The translations under genes and the position numbers were made by a program. From the NCBI RefSeq assembly GCF_007752535.1, contig NZ_CP036426.1:7068001-7132000 (forward strand): a stretch of DNA of 64,000 nucleotides, given 5' to 3'. The notes beneath the pieces are model-generated. The model did no database searches. It was not told where the DNA came from and was given only the letters and a program-made list of their open reading frames with translations. The DNA comes from Tautonia plasticadhaerens. GTDB lineage: Bacteria > Planctomycetota > Planctomycetia > Isosphaerales > Isosphaeraceae. Below, piece by piece: positions 16,551-26,284 of the stretch (within the stretch, counting starts at the first letter, position 1; every line of letters starts with the position of its first letter).

Positions 16551-18656
16551 ATGATGAGGCAGGACGGGGCCCGACGCGACCTGACGCTCGTCGCCCTCGC
16601 CGGAGCGGCGGCCCTGCTGGCCCTGCTGGCGGGGCCGCTGCTGGCCGGCCGATTCTACCTATATGACGACCTGCTCACCTTTCACCTGCCGCTCCGCGTC
16701 TTCTACGCACGCTGCCTGGCGTCGGGGGACGACTTCCGCTGGTTCCCGGACTATTTCTGCGGGATGGACCTCCACGGCGAGGGCCAGATCGGGATGCTCC
16801 ACCCGGCCCACCTGGTCCTGTACGGGCTACTGCCGGTCCGGGTCGCGCTGCCCGCGGAGTTCCTGCTCAACTACGTCGTACTGCTGGGCGGGATGGTGGC
16901 CTTCCTCCGGCGCCGGGTCGGCCCGTCGGCGGCGGTGGTCGGGGGGATGGTGTTCACCTTCTTCGGCTACAACATCCTCCACTTCATGCACCTCAATTCG
17001 GTCGCGGTGGCCGCCCACCTGCCCTGGAGCCTCTGGCTGATCGACCGGCTGTTCCGGGGGACGGGCCGGCCTGCGCTCGACGGCGCCGGGCTGGCACTGC
17101 TGACCGGCTCGGGGTTGCTGCTGGGGCACCCGCAGACGGCCTGGTACGTCAAGCTGGTCGAGGGGGCTTATGTCCTGTTCCTGGCCCTGGAGACGGGGCG
17201 ATGGCGTCGTGTGGCGTGGTACGCCGGATCCGTCGGGATTGGCGTGTTGCTGGGAGGCGTCCAACTGCTGCCGACCTGGGAGGCGCTCGCCCTGTCGAGG
17301 CGGGCGACGCTGCCGGCCGGTTCGATCACGATGGGGTCGCTTCACCCGCTGAACCTGGTGCAGTTGGTGGCGCCCTATGTCTTCCTGGAACGCTACATGC
17401 CGAGCCACGGCGGCCAGGGGCTCGACCGCTTCGTGAGGATCCACGAGCTGGGCCTCTACCAGGGGGCGGCGGTGTCGGCATTGCTGGCATGGCTCGCCCT
17501 GAGGTGGCGCGCCCTGGACCCGCCCGCTCGGCGGCTGGCCCGGGGGGCGGCGCTCCTGGCGGTGATCAGCTTCCTGATGGCACTGGGCGACTACGGGCCG
17601 TTCGGCTGGGTGTTGGTGCATGCCCCGCTGATCCGATCCTTCCGGGTGCCGGCGCGATACCTCTTGCTGGTGCACCTGGCGGTGGCCGTCCTGGCGGCCC
17701 TGGCGGTCGACGACCTCGTCCGGGCGAATCGTGCCCCGAGGTCGGCCCGGTGGCTGGCGTTGGTCCCGGCGGCGGGGCTGGCCTGCTGGGTGGGGATCCG
17801 GGTCGTGGACCAACTCCGCCCGGGGCTCCTGCCGACGCTCGGGACGAACGCCCGGGTCGGGTTCAACCTGGGGCTGCTCGTCGCCTCGGCGGCCCTGGTG
17901 GCGCTGGCGGCCAGGAGGCCGAGGCTGGGACTCCTCGGGCTGATGCTGGTGATGGTGGCCGACTTCACCTCGTACGCGCTGTACTTCCACCTCTGGGACA
18001 CCGTGCCCCCGCTCGCCCCGGCGCTGGACCCGAGGCCCGAGGTACCCCCGGTCGGCGAGGGGGACCGTCTGCACATCACGCTGCCCGAGCCGGGCGTGGC
18101 CTACCCGGGGCGTCGGGCGGAGTACCGATCGGGGCAGCTCAGCATGGCCGGCTACCGGCTGACCGACGGCTACGTCGCGCTCTTCCCCGCCCGTCGGCTC
18201 GATTACACCCGGGTCGAGGCCCAGCGCCTCGCGGGGGTCGCCTGGGCCTGGGACGACGACCGGGACGGCGGCTCCTGGGTCGCCGTGCCCGGGCCGATGC
18301 CCCGGGCCCGGGTCGAAGGCGAGGGCCCTCCCGCGCGGGTCGCCATCCGCCTCGACCGGCCTGGCCGCTTCGGGGCGGAGGTCGACGCGCCGGGGGGCGG
18401 GCGGTTCGTCTGGAACGAGGCGTTCCACCCCGGCTGGACCGCCGCCGTCGACGGCGAGCCCGCGACCGTCTCCCGGGCGGACTCGGACTTCATGGCCTGC
18501 CCCATCCCCCCCGGCCGGCATTCGGTCGCGTTCCGGTTCCGGCCGAGTTCGTTCCGGCTCGGCGCGGCGGCCTCGGGGGTCGGGCTGGCCCTGGTGGTCG
18601 CGGTTGTCCTCGCTCCCTCGGGGCACTCCTTCGCAGTCCGGCGCCGGACCCCTTAG
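16551..18656 (+). CDS. YfhO-like polytopic membrane protein, probable glycosyltransferase-type
   Basis: A 701-residue protein from the ATG at 16551 (a second ATG follows directly); the open frame extends 5' over the previous gene's end. About a dozen hydrophobic segments cover residues 10-480. The first loop has FYLYDDLLTFHLPLR and WFPDYFCGMDLHGEGQ, and the soluble C-terminus has FHPGWTAAVDGEPA and PIPPGRHSVAFRFRP. These match the YfhO family, implicated in glycosylation of envelope polymers in Gram-positives. A neighbouring methyltransferase gene and a second polytopic protein gene suggest a surface-polymer function. Confidence 0.8.
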   Translation: MMRQDGARRDLTLVALAGAAALLALLAGPLLAGRFYLYDDLLTFHLPLRVFYARCLASGDDFRWFPDYFCGMDLHGEGQIGMLHPAHLVLYGLLPVRVALPAEFLLNYVVLLGGMVAFLRRRVGPSAAVVGGMVFTFFGYNILHFMHLNSVAVAAHLPWSLWLIDRLFRGTGRPALDGAGLALLTGSGLLLGHPQTAWYVKLVEGAYVLFLALETGRWRRVAWYAGSVGIGVLLGGVQLLPTWEALALSRRATLPAGSITMGSLHPLNLVQLVAPYVFLERYMPSHGGQGLDRFVRIHELGLYQGAAVSALLAWLALRWRALDPPARRLARGAALLAVISFLMALGDYGPFGWVLVHAPLIRSFRVPARYLLLVHLAVAVLAALAVDDLVRANRAPRSARWLALVPAAGLACWVGIRVVDQLRPGLLPTLGTNARVGFNLGLLVASAALVALAARRPRLGLLGLMLVMVADFTSYALYFHLWDTVPPLAPALDPRPEVPPVGEGDRLHITLPEPGVAYPGRRAEYRSGQLSMAGYRLTDGYVALFPARRLDYTRVEAQRLAGVAWAWDDDRDGGSWVAVPGPMPRARVEGEGPPARVAIRLDRPGRFGAEVDAPGGGRFVWNEAFHPGWTAAVDGEPATVSRADSDFMACPIPPGRHSVAFRFRPSSFRLGAAASGVGLALVVAVVLAPSGHSFAVRRRTP

Positions 18657-18659
18657 AAT
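18630..18659 (+). promoter_or_regulatory. Candidate promoter before the methyltransferase gene
   Basis: TTCGCA (18630-18635) and TAGAAT (18654-18659) are 18 bp apart, overlapping the end of the preceding gene, 35 bp before the GTG at 18694. The match is moderate, so readthrough from the upstream gene remains the alternative. Confidence 0.35.
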
Positions 18660-18693
18660 CGGTGGTCTCGACCGACCGGCTGCTAGGACCCTG

Positions 18694-19482
18694 GTGCAGG
18701 CTCTCGTCGTGGAATCACCTCCGACCACCCCCCCCGCGTTCGACTACGACCAGATCCCCCTGGGCTACTACGACGAGGTGATGCGGACCGGGCACCCGGT
18801 CCGACGGTGCTGGCACCGCCAGAAGTTCCAGCGGGCCCTGGCCGCCCTGCCGCCGGGGCCGGGGCTTTCGGTGCTCGACATCGGCTGCTTCGCCGGCACG
18901 TTCCTGGGGATGCTGCCGGGCGATCGGTTCCCCAGGCAGCTCGGGGTGGACATCATCCCCAAGCAGATCGAGTGGGCCGCCTCCCATTATGCTGCCCCAT
19001 ACCGGGAGTTCCGGGCGATCCCCGGCCTCTCCGCGCTGGCGGATCTGGGCGAGACGTTCGACTGCGTGACGCTGATCGAAGTCCTGGAGCACCTCTCGGC
19101 GGAGGAGATCCGGGCGCTGCTCGGGCACGTCGGCCGGCTCCTGAAGCCGGGGGGCCGATTCCTGATGACCACGCCCAACTACGCGAGCGCCTGGCCTCTG
19201 CTGGAGCGGATCCTCAACCGGGCCTCCGACGTGAAGTACGAGGAGCAGCACCTCTCGAAATTCACCTACCCGGGCTTCGAGCGCCAGCTCCGGGCCATCT
19301 CCCCCGGGTTCGAGCGCGATCTCGAGCTGGAGCTGAAGACGACGAGCCACCTGCTCAGCCCGTTCGTGGGGGCGATCTCCGAGCCGCTGGCCATGTGGCT
19401 CTCCCGGTGCCGGGACCCCGGCCAGTGGCGGTTCCCCTTCGGCAGCCTGATCCTCGCCCGGTTTCGCAAGACGGAGGGCTGA
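18694..19482 (+). CDS. Class I SAM-dependent methyltransferase
   Basis: A 262-residue protein from the GTG at 18694 with AGGA 5 nt upstream; a GTG at 18709 is also possible. The Rossmann motifs are VLDIGCFAGTFLGML (motif I), an acidic residue in LGVDIIPKQIEWA, VTLIEVLEHLSAEEI and LLKPGGRFLMTTPNYAS, all typical of UbiE/type-11 methyltransferases. EVLEHL and TTPNY occur often in methyltransferases acting on polysaccharide or lipid-linked substrates. It begins 38 bp after the YfhO-like gene and ends 27 bp from a convergent membrane-protein gene. Confidence 0.88.
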   Translation: MQALVVESPPTTPPAFDYDQIPLGYYDEVMRTGHPVRRCWHRQKFQRALAALPPGPGLSVLDIGCFAGTFLGMLPGDRFPRQLGVDIIPKQIEWAASHYAAPYREFRAIPGLSALADLGETFDCVTLIEVLEHLSAEEIRALLGHVGRLLKPGGRFLMTTPNYASAWPLLERILNRASDVKYEEQHLSKFTYPGFERQLRAISPGFERDLELELKTTSHLLSPFVGAISEPLAMWLSRCRDPGQWRFPFGSLILARFRKTEG

Positions 19483-19509
19483 ACCCCCTCGGCCGGCTTC
19501 GGGGTGGCC

Positions 19510-21096
19510 TCAAGGGGCCGGGGGCGTCGGACCCGCCGGCCCGAGCTGCCCCGGATGGCCCCTCCGGTAGACGCGGAGGGCCTGCCCCTCGAAGACCGGT
19601 TCGAGGCCGTCGAGGGCGTCGCCGATCCGGGGCCAGAGGGCGAACCCCTCCCAGTCGGGCGGATAGAACGAGATCACCACGCGGGCCCCGGAGAGCTGCT
19701 CGGCCTTGCGCCGGACCTCCTCGGGCGTCGGACAGCCGGGGTAGAGGTAGGCGACCGTCGGCGGGGCGAACCCGGGGAAGAGGACCGCCCCCCCCTCGCT
19801 CATGGCGAGCAGGACGGGCCGCTCCCCCCTGGAGAGCTCGAGCGCCCTGGCCCACTCCTCGCGTTCCCGGGGGCTGGCCCAGAGATCCCGGGTCGACGGG
19901 CTCGGGGCCAGTTCCTCCCGGAGCATGCGGGCCGCGATCAGCTTCGACCGGTCGTTGACGAGCAGCAGCCCCGCCAGTGCCCAGACCAGGAGACGATGGC
20001 GGGGGCCTCGATTCGCCAGCAGGGCGAGGCCGAGCACGAGCATCGGCAGGGAATAGACCCAGGTCACCCGATGGCCGAATAACAGGGTCACGAAGGCCAG
20101 GTGCACCGCCGCGCAGGTGGCGACCAGCTCGTCATCCCGAGCCGCTTCGGCGCCCTCGACGCGCCGGGCCAGGCGCAACCCGGCGGCGAGCCCCCCCCCC
20201 GCGAGGATCGCGGTCCCGAGCATCCAGAAGCCGACCTCATACCGGAAATAATCGAACGGCCCGGCGTCCGGGAGGTTCCAGAAGTCTCTCCCCCGGCCGT
20301 GGAAGAAGCCGAAGTCGTTGAGCCGATAGATCGACGCCCCCGTCGCGGGGGAAATCGTCCGGGCCAGCGAGCGGGGACCGAACGCCAGGGCGAGGATCGC
20401 GCCGAGGGCGAAGGCCGTGATCGCCGGCAGGGCGATCACACGGGACAGAGCAGTCCGATTCACCCTGCTGGCCGAGGCCGCCGCGATCAGCACGACGAAC
20501 CCCTGCACGAAGGCGAGCGACGGCTTGACGAAGCAGCACGCCGCGAGCAGGGCGAGGGCCGAGCCCCGCTTCCCCCGGGCCTGTTCGGCCAGGGCGAGGA
20601 CGAGCAGGGCCTGCTCCAGCACGTGGGTCGAGGTGAGGCCGGTGACATACGAGAGGTCCGGCATCGCCAGGGCGATCAGCACCAGGCCGGCGAGCCCCAC
20701 GCCCCGGGCCGTCGCGAATCGGGCCAGCCCCCAGCATGAGAGGGCCAGGAACGCCAGCGTGAGCCCGTGGAAGGCGCCGGGAGATCGCCCCAGGAGGCCG
20801 TACCAGAGGCGGCCGGCGAGCAGGGGGAGCAGGCCATACGGATACCCGAAGTCGACCCCGGGCCGGGACCCGCGACCGATGAGGTCCTGGATCGCCAGCT
20901 CGGCCCCCGAATCCATGGCGACGAACCGGAGGAACATCCGATCCGGGGCCCGGAGGACCGAGGAGGCCACGCCCAGCGCCGAGAAGGCCGCCGCGATCCC
21001 GGCGACCCTGGCGAGTCGCCGCCAGTCCCTCTTTCGGCCGGCGGTCGTCCTCCCCGGCTCGTCGTGCCCGTCGGGATCAGGACCGAAGCCGCGCAC
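19510..21096 (-). CDS. Polytopic membrane protein, glycosyltransferase-C-like
   Basis: From the GTG at 21096 (AGGAGG 5 nt upstream) this is a 528-residue protein; an in-frame ATG at 21210 would add 38 polar residues but has a poor ribosome binding site. About ten hydrophobic segments follow a basic start. Early loops carry MDSGAELAIQDLIGRG and DFGYPYGLLPLLAGRLWY, which recall the first periplasmic loop of GT-C glycosyltransferases, where acidic residues act in catalysis. The C-terminal 120 residues are soluble. It may act with the YfhO-like protein on an envelope glycan. The family assignment is tentative. Confidence 0.7.
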   Translation of the reverse strand: MRGFGPDPDGHDEPGRTTAGRKRDWRRLARVAGIAAAFSALGVASSVLRAPDRMFLRFVAMDSGAELAIQDLIGRGSRPGVDFGYPYGLLPLLAGRLWYGLLGRSPGAFHGLTLAFLALSCWGLARFATARGVGLAGLVLIALAMPDLSYVTGLTSTHVLEQALLVLALAEQARGKRGSALALLAACCFVKPSLAFVQGFVVLIAAASASRVNRTALSRVIALPAITAFALGAILALAFGPRSLARTISPATGASIYRLNDFGFFHGRGRDFWNLPDAGPFDYFRYEVGFWMLGTAILAGGGLAAGLRLARRVEGAEAARDDELVATCAAVHLAFVTLLFGHRVTWVYSLPMLVLGLALLANRGPRHRLLVWALAGLLLVNDRSKLIAARMLREELAPSPSTRDLWASPREREEWARALELSRGERPVLLAMSEGGAVLFPGFAPPTVAYLYPGCPTPEEVRRKAEQLSGARVVISFYPPDWEGFALWPRIGDALDGLEPVFEGQALRVYRRGHPGQLGPAGPTPPAP

Positions 21097-21285
21097 CCTG
21101 GCCTCCTGTCGCGTCACTCGACGCTCGACCCCGGGCTCGGGCCCTGGCCGATCGGATGTCTCCTCCCAGGGGGAAGCCCGACCCGGGGGGCGTTCCGGGC
21201 GTCCCACCATCCTACCCGACCGGCCCTCCCCGTCGAACGGCTCGCCCGTCCCGTGACCGACGGGAAACGGAGGCCCGGCGCGAAC

Positions 21286-21338
21286 GCGATCCCCGGTGCT
21301 CGGGCCGCCACCACGTCGGCCCGAGCACCGGGGATCGC
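21286..21338 (-). terminator. Strong hairpin terminator of the lipoprotein gene
   Basis: Arms 21286-21306 and 21318-21338 pair perfectly over 21 bp around an 11-nt loop. The hairpin lies 62 bp past the stop of the minus-strand lipoprotein gene and before the next minus-strand gene, so it separates their transcription. Confidence 0.75.
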
Positions 21339-21399
21339 CGGAAGGAAAGATGCGTCCCGCTCGGCGGGGGTCGGGGGACTCTCCCCGACCCCGGGCCGA

Positions 21400-22014
21400 T
21401 CAGCCGCCGCCCGGGACGGTGGCGACGGGCGGGCCTCCGCAGCGTCGGAGGTAGTCCTTGTCGATGTAGACGACCTCGACCCGGGCGTCCCTCGTGTTGA
21501 AGGGGATCGGGTAGTCCGACCAGTAGACCTCGTCGAAGTAGATGGTGCACTTGTAGTGGCAGTGCACCAACTCGCAAGGCCCGGCCAGGGGGTAGACCTT
21601 GCAGGGGTCGACCGACTCGCCGATCTTCTCGATCACGAACCGGGCGTTGTTGCGCTGGACCGTGTAGAACGGGTCCATGCCGGCCCGGAACTTGGGGATC
21701 TTGGCCCAGATCTCGGCCTCGCTGGGCGGGTCGAGGCAGGGGGGCGGGGCGAATTCGCCGGGGACCGGGTCCAGGATCGGGACGCGGTCCATCTCCTCCT
21801 TGTAGATGTCCTCCTCCAGCCGCTGCGACTGCGACGGCAGGATCGGCCAGGCGAAGGACCATCCGGTGGGATGGAGCGGCGAGATGTTGCGGTAGACGTA
21901 CGGGATGCCGCAGCCGCCGATGCCGGCGGAGGTCGCCAGGAACAGGGCGCCCGTCAACAGGCCGCGAATCCATCGCGGGGTGTGCGGGCCCCGGTGCCGC
22001 GCGGAACGGGTCAT
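21400..22014 (-). CDS. Putative lipoprotein of unknown function
   Basis: A 204-residue protein with AAGGAGGGG upstream of its ATG. The N-terminus is basic, then hydrophobic (LLTGALFLATSAGIGGC) and ends in a lipobox-like GIGGC, so lipidation at about Cys35 is likely. The mature part contains four or more conserved-looking Cys (CKVYPLAGPCELVHCHYKCTIYFDE) that may form disulfides or bind metal. I do not recognise a domain. A strong terminator follows, so it is probably monocistronic. Confidence 0.72.
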   Translation of the reverse strand: MTRSARHRGPHTPRWIRGLLTGALFLATSAGIGGCGIPYVYRNISPLHPTGWSFAWPILPSQSQRLEEDIYKEEMDRVPILDPVPGEFAPPPCLDPPSEAEIWAKIPKFRAGMDPFYTVQRNNARFVIEKIGESVDPCKVYPLAGPCELVHCHYKCTIYFDEVYWSDYPIPFNTRDARVEVVYIDKDYLRRCGGPPVATVPGGG

Positions 22015-22433
22015 CGTGTCTTCCCCTCCTTGGGATCAGTCGCCATCCGTTCGGGGGGCCCTCCACCCCTCCGACTCCGGCGCCGGGACCGTCCCCGCCG
22101 CCTGCCCTCCGGGGGCATCGCCCCCCTCGGGCCGGCCGGGCGGCCGTCTCTCGACCTCGGATCGCTCCGATTATCGGACCGAGGCCGCTCCGGCTGTGAG
22201 AAATTCCGCGGCGCCGGTGGAGGCCGCGGCTCCCCGGTCAACCCGAAACCGGGCCGACCGAGCGTTTCCACCGGAAGGATCGGCCCGACCGGCAATTGAT
22301 CTTGAGTCCCCCCTTGACGATCCTCGACGGCCGGCCCGCTTGAGCCCCGCCGGGCCGGCGCGTAAACTGTATCCCTGTCGATCATCGCCCCGACTCAACA
22401 CGGATCCCGGCCGCCCGCGGGGGGGCACACCGG
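22015..22433. other. Divergent intergenic region between the lipoprotein and HhH genes
   Basis: This 419-bp gap holds the probable promoter at 22340-22368 for the HhH gene and a 13-bp palindrome at 22166-22178 (6-bp arms around one base) that could be an operator or part of the opposite promoter. Open frames crossing it look like chance in high-GC DNA. Nothing else is evident. Confidence 0.4.
22340..22368 (+). promoter_or_regulatory. Sigma-70-type promoter of the ComEA-like gene
   Basis: TTGAGC (22340-22345) and TAAACT (22363-22368) are separated by 17 bp and lie 65 bp before the ATG at 22434. Both hexamers match four or more consensus positions. Confidence 0.5.
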
Positions 22434-22802
22434 ATGACGCGCACGGAGGTCGAATCGCCCTGGGGCTGGGCCGTGCCGCAGCGATCGGCGCTGGCGACGA
22501 TCGTCGGCGTCGGGGCCATCGCGTTGCTGCTCGGCCGACCGGCCGCCGGCCCGGCCGTCCCCCCTCCCCCCGGGGCCGTCTCCGTCGAGCTGAACTCGGC
22601 CCCCCCGGCGGTGCTGCTCGCCCTGCCGGGGCTCGGCCCGAGCCGGGTCGATCGGATCGTCTCCGCCCGTGAGGAGGCCCCCTTCGAGTCGCTGGCGGAC
22701 CTGGAACGCCGGGTCAAGGGGATCGGCCCGGCGACGATCCGGGGGATCGAGCCCTGGGCAAGGATCAGCGAGGCCACCGGGACGATGCCCCCCGACCGAT
22801 GA
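22434..22802 (+). CDS. ComEA-like membrane-anchored helix-hairpin-helix DNA-binding protein
   Basis: A 122-residue protein. A hydrophobic segment at about 18-38 anchors it, a Pro-rich linker follows, and residues about 48-115 carry two helix-hairpin-helix motifs: VELNSAPPAVLLALPGLGPSRVDRIV and LADLERRVKGIGPATIRGI. This matches ComEA-type proteins, which bind incoming DNA in natural transformation, but ComEC and other uptake genes are not in the window. So a general DNA-binding role remains possible. Confidence 0.82.
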   Translation: MTRTEVESPWGWAVPQRSALATIVGVGAIALLLGRPAAGPAVPPPPGAVSVELNSAPPAVLLALPGLGPSRVDRIVSAREEAPFESLADLERRVKGIGPATIRGIEPWARISEATGTMPPDR

Positions 22803-22843
22803 GCCCCGGGCCCGCGCGACCGCCATCCGAGAGGGAACGTACG

Positions 22844-23347
22844 ATGATCCGCCCGCGCGTCTCCATCGCCGCCCTGATGGTCGGCGTGCTCCTAATCGCC
22901 GGCGGATTCGCGGCGCTGAACTACCCGTCCATCCTAGGGGCGAACGCCCTGGGGACGCTCCTGCAGGGGTCGCTCCTGGTCTCGATCCTCGGCGCCGTGC
23001 TCGGTCGGGGATCGCGACGGGCCTTCTGGTCCGGCTTCGCGATCTCCGGGGTCGCCTACACCCTCATGGTGTTCGACCTCGCCCCCAGGCCCTCCCCCAC
23101 CCGCCCTCTGCTCGTGACGGGCGACCTGCTGATCCTCCTGAAGGAGGTCATGCACGACGACCCGAATACCTGGGACAACCACCTCGAGTGGATGACGACG
23201 ACCCAACGGACCGACTGGACCCTCTTCTACCAGACCGGGCAATCGCTAATCGCCCTGATGGTCGGCATGCTCGGAGGGCTCCTGGGCCGCGGATTCGCGG
23301 GAGCCGATCCCGAGCCCGCCGCCCCCCGACTGCGTCGAGAAGGCTGA
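22844..23347 (+). CDS. Membrane protein of unknown function
   Basis: A 167-residue protein from the ATG at 22844 (GAGGGAA 6 nt upstream). An in-frame ATG at 22799 would overlap the previous stop as ATGA and is the alternative. The start [20 protein letters not shown] is typical of a widespread planctomycete membrane-protein N-terminus. Hydrophobic segments lie at about 8-28, 37-55, 62-78 and 140-156. A soluble loop at about 95-135 is acidic and Trp-rich. No enzymatic motif is seen. Confidence 0.68.
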   Translation: MIRPRVSIAALMVGVLLIAGGFAALNYPSILGANALGTLLQGSLLVSILGAVLGRGSRRAFWSGFAISGVAYTLMVFDLAPRPSPTRPLLVTGDLLILLKEVMHDDPNTWDNHLEWMTTTQRTDWTLFYQTGQSLIALMVGMLGGLLGRGFAGADPEPAAPRLRREG

Positions 23348-23387
23348 CACCCCGCCAGCACGCCCCGATCGCCCCCCCGAGGCCTCC

Positions 23388-25451
23388 ATGACCGAGTTCC
23401 AGATCGAACGCCCGTTCTCCCCGGCCGGCGACCAGCCGGCGGCGATCGAGGCCCTCGTCGCCGGCATCCGGGAGGGGAAGGGGCACCAGACGCTGCTCGG
23501 CGTCACGGGCTCGGGCAAGACGTACACGATGGCCAACGTCATCGCCCGGCTCGGCCGGCCGGCGCTGATCCTCTCGCACAACAAGACGCTCGCCGCCCAG
23601 CTCTACGCCGAGTTCCGCGACTTCTTCCCCCGCAACGCCGTCCGCTATTTCGTCAGCTACTACGACTACTACCAGCCCGAGGCCTACATCCCCCAGCGGG
23701 ACATCTACATCGAGAAGGACTCCTCGATCAACGAGGAGATCGAGCGCCTCCGGCTGGCGGCGACCAGCGCCCTGGTCAGTCGGCGGGACACGATCGTCGT
23801 CTCCTCGGTCTCGTCGATCTACGGCCTCGGCTCGCCGGACGACTACCGGAAGATGATGGTGCACCTGAAGCTCGGCGACGAGGTGGACCGGGACGAGATG
23901 CTCCTGAAGCTGGTGGACATCCAGTACGACCGCAACGACGTCGCCTTCGAGCGCGGCAAGTTCCGGGTCCGGGGGGACGTGGTCGAGGTCTGGCCGGCGT
24001 ACGAGGAGACCGCCGTCCGGATCGAGCTATTCGGCGACGAGGTCGAGGCGCTGGCCGAGATCGACCCCGTCTCGGGCAAGGTGATCGAGAAGCGGCAGGA
24101 CCTCTACATCTACCCGGCCCGCCACTTCGTCCTGCCCGAGGAGCGGATCAAGGGGGCCGTCGACGCGATCAAGGAGGAGCTGGACCAGCGGCTCACCCAG
24201 CTCAAGGAGCAGGGCAAGCTGCTGGAGGCCCAGCGGCTCTCGGCCCGGACCCGGTATGACGTCGAGATGCTGCTGGAGGTCGGCTACTGCCAGGGGATCG
24301 AGAACTACAGCCGACACCTCACCGGCCGGAAGGCGGGGGAGACGCCGAACACGCTGCTCGACTTCTTCCCCGAGGACGCCCTGATGTTCATCGACGAGTC
24401 CCACGTGACCATCCCCCAGGTCCGGGGGATGTTCGCCGGCGACTTCAGCCGCAAGTCGACCCTGGTCGAGCACGGCTTCCGCCTGCCCAGCGCCCTGGAC
24501 AACCGCCCGCTCCGCTTCGACGAGTGGGAGACGAAGCTCGGCCCCCGGGTCTACGTCTCGGCCACCCCGGCCGACTACGAGGTCGGCATGTCCGGCGGCG
24601 AGGTGGTCGAGCAGGTCATCCGTCCGACCGGCCTGGTCGACCCCATCGTCCGCGTCGAGCCCGCCCGGGGCCAGGTCCCGGCCCTGCTGGAGGAGGTGAA
24701 GCGGAGGGCCGAGCGGAGCGAGCGGATCCTGATCACCACCCTGACCAAGCGGCTCGCCGAGGACCTCTCCCGATACCTCAAGGAGCAGGGGACCCGGACC
24801 AAGTGGCTGCACTCGGAGCTGGACGCCTTCGAGCGCGTCGAGATCCTCCGGGAACTCCGGGAGGGGGCCTTCGACGCCCTGGTCGGCGTCAACCTGCTCC
24901 GGGAGGGCCTGGACCTGCCCGAGGTGTCGATGGTCTGCATCCTCGACGCCGACAAGGAGGGCTTCCTCCGCAGCGAGACCTCGCTGATCCAGACGATCGG
25001 CCGGGCCGCCCGGAACGTCAACGCCGAGGTCGTCCTCTACGCCGACACCGTCACCCGGTCGATGCAGAACGCGATCGACGAGACCAACCGCCGGCGGGAG
25101 AAGCAGCTCGCCTACAACGCGGAACACGGGATCACCCCCGAGACCATCCGCAAGGCCATCCGCCGCGGCATCGAGGAGGAGATCCAGGCCAGGTCGATCG
25201 CCCGGAAGGCCGTCGGCAAGGACGAGCGGGGGGCGATCACCGAGGAATACCTCAACGAACTGGAAGGGGAGATGCTCCAGGCCGCCGAGTCCCTCGAATT
25301 CGAGCGGGCCGCGGCGCTCCGCGACCGCATCCTCCAGCTCCGATCCCAGGCCGAGGGGGGCCCGGACCGGCCGGTCGCCTCGGAGCAGGCGGTCGGGGCC
25401 CGACGCCGGGGGGGGGGCAAGAAAGGCCGAGGGAGGCCGAAGCCCGGATAA
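23388..25451 (+). CDS. uvrB: Excinuclease ABC subunit B (UvrB)
   Basis: A 687-residue protein of normal length for the damage-verifying helicase of nucleotide excision repair. Visible features are Walker A GVTGSGKT (38-45), the beta-hairpin motif [12 protein letters not shown] near 88-99, MFIDESH in domain 3, helicase motifs [16 protein letters not shown] and QTIGRAARN, and a C-terminal UVR motif (about 620-655) that binds UvrC. The tail is basic. No uvrA or uvrC is nearby. LexA is encoded 7 kb downstream, but I see no clear LexA box here. Confidence 0.98.
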   Translation: MTEFQIERPFSPAGDQPAAIEALVAGIREGKGHQTLLGVTGSGKTYTMANVIARLGRPALILSHNKTLAAQLYAEFRDFFPRNAVRYFVSYYDYYQPEAYIPQRDIYIEKDSSINEEIERLRLAATSALVSRRDTIVVSSVSSIYGLGSPDDYRKMMVHLKLGDEVDRDEMLLKLVDIQYDRNDVAFERGKFRVRGDVVEVWPAYEETAVRIELFGDEVEALAEIDPVSGKVIEKRQDLYIYPARHFVLPEERIKGAVDAIKEELDQRLTQLKEQGKLLEAQRLSARTRYDVEMLLEVGYCQGIENYSRHLTGRKAGETPNTLLDFFPEDALMFIDESHVTIPQVRGMFAGDFSRKSTLVEHGFRLPSALDNRPLRFDEWETKLGPRVYVSATPADYEVGMSGGEVVEQVIRPTGLVDPIVRVEPARGQVPALLEEVKRRAERSERILITTLTKRLAEDLSRYLKEQGTRTKWLHSELDAFERVEILRELREGAFDALVGVNLLREGLDLPEVSMVCILDADKEGFLRSETSLIQTIGRAARNVNAEVVLYADTVTRSMQNAIDETNRRREKQLAYNAEHGITPETIRKAIRRGIEEEIQARSIARKAVGKDERGAITEEYLNELEGEMLQAAESLEFERAAALRDRILQLRSQAEGGPDRPVASEQAVGARRRGGGKKGRGRPKPG

Positions 25452-25457
25452 TTTCTC

Positions 25458-25474
25458 GGCCCGGGGGCCGGGCC
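25458..25474 (+). terminator. Small hairpin after uvrB
   Basis: A 7-bp GC stem (25458-25464 with 25468-25474) with a 3-nt loop begins 7 bp after the uvrB stop. It is short and lacks a T-run, so the call is weak. Confidence 0.3.
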
Positions 25475-25652
25475 TTGACATCGGGCCGTCGAGGTGCTCC
25501 CAAACCGGGAGAGGACGCCAACTTCGGTCGCCGCACGGCGGCCGGCGGGACATGCAGTCACCCATCATTCGCGGCTCCAGGTGTCCCACCACCCAATGGA
25601 TCCTCGTAGGAAGGGTGTTTGCGGTCATTTCGCCGAGCCCGGAGCACCCGCC

Positions 25653-26174
25653 ATGTCCCCCCGCATCCTGGTTTTGCTCAGTCCCTTCGGGCTCGCGGTG
25701 CTGATCGGCCTGGCCGTCCCGAACATCGACGAACCCGAGACCCCGCCGAGGGGGCCGATGGAGAACTTCTCCCTGGACCGATACCTCTGGCATCGTCGCC
25801 CGATCCTCGTCTTCTCGCCTTCCCCGTTCGAGCCGAGGTACCAGGAGGCGGCCAAGATCCTCGCCCGCAACGCCGGCCCGCTTGCGGGGCGCGAGGCCGT
25901 CGTCGTCGAGGTCGTCCGCCAGGGGATCAACCGGGCCGAGGGGCGGCCCATCCCCCGCGTGGTCGCCGAGGAGCTGCGCGGACTCTTCGGGGTCGAGCCC
26001 GAGCAGTTCGCCGTCATCCTCGTCGGCATGGACGGCACCACGGCGCGGCGGTGGGAGATCCTCCCCCCGCTCCGAGAGCTCTACGAGCTGATCGACGCCG
26101 AGGCGCTGCGGCGACCCGAGACGACGCAGCCCCCCGGCGACGGGCCCGGTGAAGGCGACGGGCCCGGAGACTGA
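25653..26174 (+). CDS. DUF4174-family secreted protein
   Basis: A 173-residue protein from the ATG at 25653, with GGAG 8 nt upstream; the longer open frame upstream is not needed. Residues 1-24 are a signal peptide or N-terminal anchor (ILVLLSPFGLAVLIGLAV). The body shows the DUF4174 pattern: LDRYLWHRRPILVFSPSPFEPRY, a central beta-alpha unit with GREAVVVEVV, and FAVILVGMDGTTARRWE followed by LRELYELIDAE. DUF4174 has a thioredoxin-like fold, but the redox Cys pair is absent. The tail is Gly/Pro/Asp-rich. It is 110 bp upstream of nadC. Confidence 0.82.
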   Translation: MSPRILVLLSPFGLAVLIGLAVPNIDEPETPPRGPMENFSLDRYLWHRRPILVFSPSPFEPRYQEAAKILARNAGPLAGREAVVVEVVRQGINRAEGRPIPRVVAEELRGLFGVEPEQFAVILVGMDGTTARRWEILPPLRELYELIDAEALRRPETTQPPGDGPGEGDGPGD

Positions 26175-26284
26175 CCGGGGCCCGACCCTCCCCCTCGCCA
26201 TCCGGGACGGGGACCGGCCGGGCCGAGACCTAGTCCCTCCCGGCGACCGACCGCACCGGAGCCGACCGACCCCGGACCCTCCCC

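Noticed and set aside
25475-25503. TTGACA after uvrB as a promoter for the DUF4174 gene
   Set aside because: The sequence 17 bp downstream (TCCCAA) is not a -10.
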